Shown here: positions 12,301 through 19,173 of the stretch, piece after piece
Layout: each line of letters begins with the position of its first letter
Position numbering within the stretch: position 1 is the first letter of the stretch
DNA from: Kiritimatiellia bacterium
GTDB taxonomy: Bacteria; Verrucomicrobiota; Kiritimatiellia; RFP12; UBA1067
NCBI GenBank assembly: GCA_016296065.1
Contig: JAEDKA010000049.1
Location: forward strand, 1-28,749
Direction: 5' to 3'
DNA: 28,749 nucleotides
The notes under the pieces: model-generated
Told to the model about the DNA's origin: nothing
The model's input: only the letters and a program-made list of their open reading frames with translations
The model's database searches: none
Program-made: the position numbers and the translations under genes

Positions 12301-15300
12301 GACAGATGCCTTCCGCACGCCTCAAGCCAATCGGCGCGAGTGCGTCCGTCGCCCCAGCGCGCGGCCTCGCAGACGACCGCATCGTCCAGCTCCTCCATCC
12401 TCGCGCGGTAGCGCGCGGCCGACGCGTCGGCCGAAAGCGCGCCGTCCGGGCGCAGAACGTGCCTGTAGACGAGATCCGCGAAGACCATGCGGTATTCGGC
12501 GTTCTGGAGCAGCTGGTAGTTCAGCTCGGCCGCGCCGAACTTCGCAAGCGTGTTCCACGGAGTTCCGTAAGGCGAGACGCTCGTTCCGAACGTCAGGCTG
12601 TCCGCCTTATCGACGTCGCCGAAGCCGAGGTAGTTCCCGAGAGTCGCCTCCGTGTCGTGGCGGTTCCAGATGAACCCGTCGTAGAGCCCCTCTCCGTCCA
12701 CGCGGTTGCGGAACGCGGCGATGTTGTTCACCTTGTCGGGCGCGGCCGGCGTGTCGCAGTCCGCCGTCCAGTGGGCGATGATCATGTAGTCGACGAGGTT
12801 CGTCACGTTGAGGTAGACGGGGTAGGCGGGGTTGCGCGAGCCGTCGGGAGAGAGGCCGCGTACGCGGTTGTAGTTGTCCGCGTGCTCCCCCGAGAAACCC
12901 TCCGCGGCAATCGCGTAGAGGCTGGCCCACGACGCGCCCTCTCCGTCGACCGTCTGCGTGGAGTAGCTGGGATATGAAGTGCGGACGACGTCGTAGCTCG
13001 ACTCGAGTCCGCCGCAGTAGGTCGCGGCATAGCCCGCGGACATGCGCTCCTCCGTCTGGTATATTCCCCAGTAGACGCCGTTGATGAAGAGGTTGTAGTA
13101 GCGGCTGCGGTGGTACGGCTGGCCCATGTCGCGCTGTGTGTCGCGCGAGAACACCTCGTCAATGTAGGTGAAGTTCGCCTTGTCCGCCACCTTGTCGACG
13201 GAGTTCGCCCATGACGTGTTTGCGACGCGGAAGTCGATGCGGTCGAAGGAATCCGCGCCTTCGCCGCCGAAGAGCGGATGCTCGAGCTTGCTCAGTCCGT
13301 AGCGGCTGCGGAAGACGAGATGGAAGGCGTGCTTCGGGATTATCGGACGCCGGCTGCCTGCGCCGCGGATGCGGATTCCGCACGGAGCCGTGAACTCGTC
13401 CGACGCGTCGACGGGGTTGATCTGCTCCACCATCGTCGGACGCTCCCAGCCGTCCGCCGCCGCGTTGACGTAGATGCCGGTCGTCGCGCCGAACATCAGC
13501 TCTGGGTCTATCACGAGCGAGACGGTGCGTATCGAATTCGTGAAGCCGTTCAGAAGCCTCGCCCTGTCCGCGCCGTTCACAACAGCGCTCGACATCCCGT
13601 AGATCATCGTCTGTTGGGCGGACGACGCGGGGAAGCCCTCCGGCCTGTTGTCCTCCGACTGCAGCAGGATGTCCGAGAGGAAGAGATAGCTCGCCGACGA
13701 GTCGCACTGGAGGACGCTGTCCGCCTGCGGGACCGCGGCGCGCACCACAGTCGTCGAAGATACCTGGATGGGGCCCGTGTACTTCGCGGAGTCCGCCGAC
13801 GGGGAGGAGCCGTCAAGCGTGTAGTGTATTTCCGCCGACGGATTCTCGGGGCAGGAGATGGTCAGCGCGAACGGCGCGTCCTTGTATCCGTGCGGCTCGC
13901 TGAAGGCGACCGAGGGCGTCGGCGCGCCCCTGCTGACGGTGCCGTTCGCGGCGAGCGGAGTCGGCTCGAGGAAATACCCAGTCGACTCACCGTCCCCGAT
14001 GCGTCCCCAGGAAATGCCCTTCACCTGCCTGCCGAAGTTCGCGATCTCGCTGACCTTCGTCCCGTCGGGGCGCGCGAGAAACAGCGGCTCGCCCGAGGTG
14101 GAAAGCCCTGTCGCGACATGGGCCTCGGACTGCGTCCATTGCGTGTAGTCCTTGTCGCACCAGATGACGGCATAGCCATGCGCCGGGACGATGCAGCTTC
14201 CCGCGATCTTCGTCCACTTGGACATCGCCTTGCCGGGGTTGTCGTACAGGTACCATCCGGTAAGATCGACCGAAACGTCCCCGTCGTTGCGCAGCTCCAC
14301 CCAGTCAATCCCCCTGCCGCCGTTCGCAGTGTTGAATCCGCTCTCGTCGTCGTTCGATGCGCACAGCTCGTTGATCACGACGCGCACGGATCCGACGGGA
14401 ACCGCGACCGGCCGTCCCTCCTCCGGCAGCGTCATGCTCTCCCTGACCTTGAAGGACATCGTGTTCGACGAGAGGACATATCCGCTCGCCGGGGCGAACA
14501 CAACCGTAACGGTCTCGCGAGGCCTTACAAGATAAGTGCCGTTCGCCTCCGCCGCGACCGGAACGCCATTCACCGTCACGGCAGAGACGCTCATGTTCTC
14601 GAGTTCGGGGACGGCAAGGGCGACGCGCGTGTCGGGATCGATCTCGTCGAACGCCTCGCCGGAAAGGAAGCCTCCAATGCCCTGGTCGTACTCCGCCTTG
14701 ACCCAGTCGGCGGAAGCCGCGCCGGACTTCAGGCGGAACTCGTCAAGCAGCCCCTTGAAGTGCGTCCCGCCGACGCCGGACACGCTGCCGATTGTTAGCG
14801 ACTGGTTGTTGTCCTCGACTTTCGCAATGGAGCCCGACGCAACCTGCACGCCGTTCGCATAAATCGTCGCCGTCGCGCCTGCATAGGATACCGCGAGGTG
14901 CACCCACTGTCCGTTCATGGACGGCGTGTCCGCCACGACAGTGGTGTTATACGCCTTCCCGCAGACCGAAACCTTGTCGAAGCCGTCGAGGGTGCATGCA
15001 AATCCGTTGTCGAAATAGTGAACCATGCGCGCGAAGATGCGGCAGCCGGTTGGATCGGCCGTCGCCCTGACCCAGCCCGAGACCGAGAACGTGTCGCCGA
15101 CCGAGAACAGGTCGTAGCTAGGGACGACGAGATACGACTTCGTGCCGCCAGTCGCGTTGACGCGTGCCGCCCCTATCACGCCGGCTCCGGACGTCTGCTC
15201 GACGTTCGGCGTCGCCGCAAGCCCGTGCCCCGTCGCATCCGCCACCGCGCCGCTCGCCTCGTCCATGTGCCAGACGCCGACATAGGGCGACCACACGCCG

Positions 15301-15677
15301 GCGGCGGACAATGCGGACCCCTCGGGGGCCTTTCCGTACGACATCGTGAACACAGTGTTCTTGCTGACCTTCGGAAGGCCCACCCAGACAAGCGACTCGC
15401 CCGACGAATTCCAGCGCTCGACCTCGAATGGAATCGCCTCCCCGCCCTCGTCCTGAAAGCGAAGCTCGCCGGCGCTGGACGAGGAGAGCATGTCGGTGTA
15501 CCGGAACCCCGCGGGCGAATCGTCCGCCAGACGCACCAGCACCGGGAAGTTCGCGAGCGTCGAGGCGCCGTCGTATCCGGAGCACGTGAATTCGGCAATC
15601 TTGCCGGACGGCGCGGCGGCAGATGCGCAGACCGCGGCGACGACAAGCACAAAGGCGACAATAGCATTCAGTTTCAT
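9369..15677 (-). CDS. Giant secreted CotH-kinase/beta-solenoid surface protein
   Basis: A 2102-residue exported protein. Domains in order: signal peptide (1-21), DUF2341 (27-120), LamG (about 130-335), lamin-tail domain (432-560, VINELCASNDDESG and DWVELRNDG), chitobiase-C-terminal-like domain (590-670, IHYTLDGSSP), CotH kinase-like domain (about 690-1130), and a second chitobiase-like domain (1150-1236, VYYTTDGSDP). A repetitive beta-solenoid follows (about 1290-1610) that resembles the carbohydrate-binding Cthe_2159/DUF4353 type, then a module shared with the beta-helix protein (1680-2017) and an end containing FYRIVV. The CotH core shows RYYNLFINGVYWGIYQTEE at 859-877 and DTEATLG at 1008-1014, where CotH proteins usually carry a D-x-D. 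CotH proteins are atypical protein kinases, so phosphorylation of a surface partner is possible but untested. AGGAG lies 8 bases before the start, and the SGNH stop is only 14 bases upstream, so the two form an operon. Confidence 0.85.
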   Translation of the reverse strand: MKLNAIVAFVLVVAAVCASAAAPSGKIAEFTCSGYDGASTLANFPVLVRLADDSPAGFRYTDMLSSSSAGELRFQDEGGEAIPFEVERWNSSGESLVWVGLPKVSKNTVFTMSYGKAPEGSALSAAGVWSPYVGVWHMDEASGAVADATGHGLAATPNVEQTSGAGVIGAARVNATGGTKSYLVVPSYDLFSVGDTFSVSGWVRATADPTGCRIFARMVHYFDNGFACTLDGFDKVSVCGKAYNTTVVADTPSMNGQWVHLAVSYAGATATIYANGVQVASGSIAKVEDNNQSLTIGSVSGVGGTHFKGLLDEFRLKSGAASADWVKAEYDQGIGGFLSGEAFDEIDPDTRVALAVPELENMSVSAVTVNGVPVAAEANGTYLVRPRETVTVVFAPASGYVLSSNTMSFKVRESMTLPEEGRPVAVPVGSVRVVINELCASNDDESGFNTANGGRGIDWVELRNDGDVSVDLTGWYLYDNPGKAMSKWTKIAGSCIVPAHGYAVIWCDKDYTQWTQSEAHVATGLSTSGEPLFLARPDGTKVSEIANFGRQVKGISWGRIGDGESTGYFLEPTPLAANGTVSRGAPTPSVAFSEPHGYKDAPFALTISCPENPSAEIHYTLDGSSPSADSAKYTGPIQVSSTTVVRAAVPQADSVLQCDSSASYLFLSDILLQSEDNRPEGFPASSAQQTMIYGMSSAVVNGADRARLLNGFTNSIRTVSLVIDPELMFGATTGIYVNAAADGWERPTMVEQINPVDASDEFTAPCGIRIRGAGSRRPIIPKHAFHLVFRSRYGLSKLEHPLFGGEGADSFDRIDFRVANTSWANSVDKVADKANFTYIDEVFSRDTQRDMGQPYHRSRYYNLFINGVYWGIYQTEERMSAGYAATYCGGLESSYDVVRTSYPSYSTQTVDGEGASWASLYAIAAEGFSGEHADNYNRVRGLSPDGSRNPAYPVYLNVTNLVDYMIIAHWTADCDTPAAPDKVNNIAAFRNRVDGEGLYDGFIWNRHDTEATLGNYLGFGDVDKADSLTFGTSVSPYGTPWNTLAKFGAAELNYQLLQNAEYRMVFADLVYRHVLRPDGALSADASAARYRARMEELDDAVVCEAARWGDGRTRADWLEACGRHLSFIARRTPYLIAGYRGLGWYPSVDAPAVAASDGKRLLGGEQVDAPVTIASASSGTVYYTTDGSDPRLEGGGVSAAARVYAAAIEVPYSGFVLSARLRTAAGEWSALERVELKGSSIPEGAFYSGEYAEGVVISEPGVYFFSNANFRAGLTLGAGTYVLNNCRGTANAASRIDAAGSVVFADSGEFTLAGTGADPLMNVCDLIVSNGTFRVEYASDTSKAKAVNVTGGFAVEGEGTVDVTVGGQQCYGIYIANKDMFCRIGAGGSFVATVEGTKCAALYGNKGSVDAEVENDSSVRGTLVGSEARLFNFAGKIKLKGGDISVTGDDASLSNRVFKSDKSITVKRGSRISVDVRGEGSEAFSCATVFEMEGGHVEVVSADDCVGAETGVLITGGKFYGLSLNNDVFDVNAGDITIAGGLVLAYTTAQEATDDPSRTVGSFGFDVNGYKVNINGGTVAAIGGDNLKGNHFPTFAGTQNIFVDEEAAASKYDGKYVSFLANGTNTTIGLPAVASTKCTVVCSVPGLAAGVLPAILPSAPGSGSIGFHEVYVSAAEGPAPFALGEPAARALTDYNGSVVTVEFEGTVPAGANVSAKVVLGGAEYAGTVDAENGAVAFEIPSDAVTAGGTYSGTVSVTVDGVVYSKDVSLVQGTLRTDVDAEWILESASDFGTTGSWSGEQVSAAAGKISVSNAVFTAAKSAPRGALVTIASTFDFRAVLGQPHDASSRAGIWVVRASDADRYAMTTAEGVVTNETVSANLSSPVRVVVALDETAHTVSYSVDGVDLGTHPLAVKATGVSKVRYLGATDVASLEGEYSYEGLDSNLARAGDAEYATVADAVASGGGQVELLWDASWNPTAAGEYTFAKNGHLLVVGGSLAYSVTDNGDGTVTVSVTGGATPEAPEAASITFSGAAVKVGVSDVQANCWYALEKTTDLTRPFVVDASTWTKGSALLAGETVLTIAIDSSEPQAFYRIVVSSTTP

Positions 15678-15691
15678 ATGCAGGACTCCTC

Positions 15692-18600
15692 TCAGTCTAC
15701 GAAGAACCCGACGCCCTGGGTCTGGGCAGGAACGACTTCGGAGGATTGCACTCCGCCGTTCGCAAGGAACATGCCGCCCGCCTGGTCGTATTCGGCCTTC
15801 ACCCAGTCGGCGGAAGCCGCGCCGGACTTCAGTCGGAACTCGTCAAGCGCGCCGTAGAGATAGCTTCTCGTGTTCCCGTAGCCCAGCGTCAGCGCCGTGT
15901 TGTTGTCCTTTGCGGCGTTGATGGCGCCGCTCGTCGCTACAGGCGCGCCGTTCGCGTACACCGTAACTCCAGCGCCCTCGTACACCAGGGCGAAGTGCAC
16001 CCACGCGTTAAGGGCCGACGGCATCTCTCCGCTCGCGTTCATGCTGTTCGAGCCGTTCGAGGCGCCGCGCGCGTAAAAGCCAGTAGCCGATCCCTTCGCC
16101 AACTCGAACATCCATCCGTCCGTCGAGAACCAGCCCCACTGGCGTCCGACGATGGCTGCCTCGCTCCCGTTCTGCGCAGAGAGCCGGTACCACCCCGAGA
16201 CGGTAAAGGTTCCGCCCACGTCGAGCAGCGCAGCGTCCGCGACCTCGAAATAGCTCTTGGAGGAGGAGGTGCTGTTTACTCGCGCGCCACCGATCGCGCC
16301 GTCCGTCGCCACCTGCGCAGTCGTGTCCGTGCCCATCTGCCTCGCCGTCAACCCATGCCCCGTCGCGTCGGCGACATCCCCTTCCGCCTCGGCCATGTGC
16401 CAGACGCCGACGTAGCCGGATGCAGTCCAGGTGGATGCGGAGTCGCCCGCGGCGGACGTCGCGCCGCCGTAGTGCATCGTGAAGCGCGACGTATTCGTGA
16501 CAGAGGGAACCTTCACCCAGACGAGAGAGACGCCGCCGGGGTTCCACGACTCTATCTCGCAGGGAAGGACGCCGCCTTCGGAATCCTTGAACACAAAGTT
16601 CGTGGCAGAGCCGAAATCGGCGTAGCTGAATCCGCTGATGGCGGTCGACAATCTTACGAGGACGGGAAAGTCCGCAAGTGCAGCGGACCCCTGGTAGCCT
16701 GACGTGGTGAATGTGATGTACTTTGTGAAATCGCCCGACGTATCGTCTGGCGGGGCATCCCCTCCCGAACCGCCCTCTTCCGAGCCGCCACCTCCGGACT
16801 GTCCGCCGCCTTCGCCCTGCCCCTCGCCCGGCACCAGCACAGAGACGGCGCCCGCGGAGAGGAACGACGCCGCTGACTGGTCGAACTCGGCCTTGACCCA
16901 GTCGGCGGAGCAGGCGGCGTCTCGGAGGCGGAACTCGTCGAAAAGCCCCGTGAAGTGCCCGTTGTAGAGTCCGCCCTTCGTCCCGAAGCAGAGCTTGTTG
17001 TTGCTGTCCTTCGCCGCCGTGATCGCGCCGTCAAGGACAACCGTTCCGTCGACGTAGACCTTCAGCGCCGCGCCGTCATAGACTGCAGCGACATGCCGCC
17101 AGCTGTTCATCGCGGACGGGATATGCCCCGAAAGCGTTTCGCCGCTGTTGCCGCTCGCCTGCAGCGTCGTGGCGTCCGCAAGCGCGACCTCCCATTCCGG
17201 CGTCGCTCCGTCGGCGCTGCGCACCGCTATGCGCGCAAGTCCGCCGCCGTCGATCGTGTCCGTCATCTTCACCCATCCCGACATCGTGAAGTCGCTGCCG
17301 AGGTCGAGGAGATAGGAGTCGCTCACGACGAGCATCGAGCGCCCCGTCCCCTTGTTCCGCACCGACGTGTTGACGCGGGCCTTCCCGAACACGCCCTGCC
17401 CCCCGACAGAGTACGACGCGCCGCTTCCGTTCGGCGAGGCGGCGAGGCCGTTGCCGGCGGAGTCGGAAACGTCGCCATCCGCCTCGGACATGTGCCATAC
17501 GCCGACATAGTCCGCGGACCACGCGCGAATCGACTTGACTTCGTCCGTCGGCGTGCCGCCGTAGTACATCGTGAACGTCGTCGTCTTCGTGAGCGACGGA
17601 ACCTTGACCCAGACGAGCGACACGCCGTCCGCGTTCCACTCCTCGACATCGTAGTCGAGCGATTTTCCATCCGAGTCGGCGAACCTGAGCTCGTTTCCGC
17701 TCGACGGATCGGACATGTCCGCATAGCTGAACCCCGTCGGCGAATTCGCGGCGAGTCGGACTGCCACTGGGAAGTCCGCCAGCGCCGACTCCCCGGCATA
17801 GCCCGACGCCGTGAACGTGATGCAGCGCGAGAAGAGATTCGTCTGCACATCCTGCGGCACGACTACGACTGGCTCGCCGGCCTCGCATTCGCGAATGCCG
17901 CGCAGCATCGCCATGCCGATCGTCGCGTCGAGGTGTCCCTGCTTGCTTGTCGCCGGCTGGTAGGCTGCGGCGAGCGATGTGCCGAGCAGCGTGTCGTAGT
18001 CCGCCATGTTTATCGAGAAGCCCGCCGAAAACGTTTCGACGCCGGAGCCGGCGGAATCCTGCTCGACAGACGGATTCGCCGCGAGCGACGCAAGGCCGCG
18101 CTTGAAAACCACCTTGGAAAATTCGCCGCCGCCCATTCCTGCGTTGGCGGCAGCCTGCTTGAATGTCGCGAGCTGCGCGCTCGTGATCTTGACGGCGGGA
18201 TGGATCGAGTAGACCTTCTCGTTGGAGTTCCACGCCGCCTCGGCGTTCGCCATCTGCCCGTCGTCCAGCCCCAGCGCGCGGAGAAGCGTCCGCGCCATGA
18301 CTCTGTCGCCTGCGGGCGCCATATGGACGCCGTCGATCGTCGCCTTGTAGTGGAGCTGGTATTCGAGGTAGGGCGTCGCGGAGCTGTTCTTCCAGTCCAT
18401 GATCGCCTGCCACGTGTCGCAGAGAGGGACGTCGTATGTCGCCGCATAGCCGCGCACCGACTCGGCGTACGCGCGCGTCACCTCTCCGTTCTCCGTGTTG
18501 AACTCAGCGAACGTCGGCGTCATGACGACAGGCGTTATCCCGGCGGCCTTCGCCATCTGCACCATCGCCTCGACGTCTTCGGGGCCGCTCGCCGGCGTCT

Positions 18601-18970
18601 GGTCGGACAAGGCGACATCATTCACGCCGGCGCTAATCGTAACGATGGCGGGATGACTGTCGACGACATCGTGCTGAAAACGCGCTCGCATCTGCGAGGC
18701 CTTCTCTCCCGGGACGCCGCGTCCGATCCAGTCGACCTCGATTCCGTTCGCGGCAAGTCCCTGCACCGTCAGCCGCACGTAGCCGTGCGAACGCTCGGCG
18801 CCGTAGTGGGTGATCGAATCGCCCATGAAGACGATCCTGTCGCCGTTTTTGACCAGCATGCCACCGCTCGCGGCAAACGCGGCAGAAGCCAGCAGACCCA
18901 ACACCATGGCCTTGATTTCCATGGCGGACACCAACAGGCCGAACCCCGTGTTTTGGATTTTGGTTTTCAT
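15692..18970 (-). CDS. Secreted SGNH/GDSL hydrolase with two DUF2341-LamG units
   Basis: A 1092-residue exported esterase-like protein, possibly an acetyl-xylan or glycan esterase. The N-terminal SGNH domain (about 37-235) has all four blocks: GDS at 50-52 (nucleophile Ser52), Gly85 in GRG, Asn117 in GVND, and D213/H216 in DGVHMAP. A bridging region (240-375) precedes one DUF2341-LamG unit (380-705), a Gly/Ser/Glu-rich linker (714-745) and a second DUF2341-LamG unit (747-1070). The LamG units probably tether the enzyme to polysaccharide. The start is debatable: MKTK at 18970 gives an odd N-terminus that looks like two signal-peptide starts in tandem, with MEIK at 18922 as the inner one. Neither has a strong ribosome-binding site. 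The frame remains open to 19039, but that lies above the predicted -10 box. It is the first gene of an operon with the CotH gene. Confidence 0.85.
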   Translation of the reverse strand: MKTKIQNTGFGLLVSAMEIKAMVLGLLASAAFAASGGMLVKNGDRIVFMGDSITHYGAERSHGYVRLTVQGLAANGIEVDWIGRGVPGEKASQMRARFQHDVVDSHPAIVTISAGVNDVALSDQTPASGPEDVEAMVQMAKAAGITPVVMTPTFAEFNTENGEVTRAYAESVRGYAATYDVPLCDTWQAIMDWKNSSATPYLEYQLHYKATIDGVHMAPAGDRVMARTLLRALGLDDGQMANAEAAWNSNEKVYSIHPAVKITSAQLATFKQAAANAGMGGGEFSKVVFKRGLASLAANPSVEQDSAGSGVETFSAGFSINMADYDTLLGTSLAAAYQPATSKQGHLDATIGMAMLRGIRECEAGEPVVVVPQDVQTNLFSRCITFTASGYAGESALADFPVAVRLAANSPTGFSYADMSDPSSGNELRFADSDGKSLDYDVEEWNADGVSLVWVKVPSLTKTTTFTMYYGGTPTDEVKSIRAWSADYVGVWHMSEADGDVSDSAGNGLAASPNGSGASYSVGGQGVFGKARVNTSVRNKGTGRSMLVVSDSYLLDLGSDFTMSGWVKMTDTIDGGGLARIAVRSADGATPEWEVALADATTLQASGNSGETLSGHIPSAMNSWRHVAAVYDGAALKVYVDGTVVLDGAITAAKDSNNKLCFGTKGGLYNGHFTGLFDEFRLRDAACSADWVKAEFDQSAASFLSAGAVSVLVPGEGQGEGGGQSGGGGSEEGGSGGDAPPDDTSGDFTKYITFTTSGYQGSAALADFPVLVRLSTAISGFSYADFGSATNFVFKDSEGGVLPCEIESWNPGGVSLVWVKVPSVTNTSRFTMHYGGATSAAGDSASTWTASGYVGVWHMAEAEGDVADATGHGLTARQMGTDTTAQVATDGAIGGARVNSTSSSKSYFEVADAALLDVGGTFTVSGWYRLSAQNGSEAAIVGRQWGWFSTDGWMFELAKGSATGFYARGASNGSNSMNASGEMPSALNAWVHFALVYEGAGVTVYANGAPVATSGAINAAKDNNTALTLGYGNTRSYLYGALDEFRLKSGAASADWVKAEYDQAGGMFLANGGVQSSEVVPAQTQGVGFFVD

Positions 18971-19009
18971 CTTCTTGCAGGTTTTTATCTTGTTGCCAAG
19001 CACGCCAAC

Positions 19010-19074
19010 ATTATACAAAAAAAGGCAGTGCTTTGACATCTATACGAAAGTGTCATTACCTGTCTATACCAAAG
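19010..19074 (-). promoter_or_regulatory. Promoter of the SGNH-CotH operon with shared 45-base element
   Basis: The minus strand has TATAAT (19015-19010) preceded by TTTTTTTG. Fourteen bases further upstream lies a 45-base block (19074-19030) nearly identical to that at the beta-helix gene. It contains TGACACTT-N6-AGATGTCA as a palindrome-like core and ctttggtatagacagg at the distal end. The predicted start of transcription is near 19003, giving a leader of about 33 bases to the MKTK start. A further perfect 12-base palindrome, ttattgcaataa (19096-19107), lies just upstream. Confidence 0.7.
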
Positions 19075-19116
19075 AGCTATGCCGCGCAGCTCGCGTTATT
19101 GCAATAAAAACAAATT

Positions 19117-19139
19117 TCGGCGGGCAAAATGCCCGCCGA
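19117..19139 (-). terminator. Terminator of the sigma-like/VWA operon
   Basis: The 10-base arms tcggcgggca and tgcccgccga pair perfectly across a 3-base loop. On the minus strand the stem is followed by AATTTGTTTTTATT, a good U-run. It lies 34 bases past the stop of the VWA gene and separates that operon from the SGNH promoter. Confidence 0.85.
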
Positions 19140-19173
19140 TTGAAGACTGTCCGATGGACGATGGGATGCCTCC

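Noticed and set aside
16955..19036. 693-residue plus-strand frame opposite the SGNH gene
   Set aside because: Antisense shadow; the minus-strand frame has a signal peptide and complete SGNH motifs.
18971..19039. Upstream extension of the SGNH protein to an ATG at 19039
   Set aside because: It would start upstream of the predicted -10 box and adds a sequence that is not signal-peptide-like.
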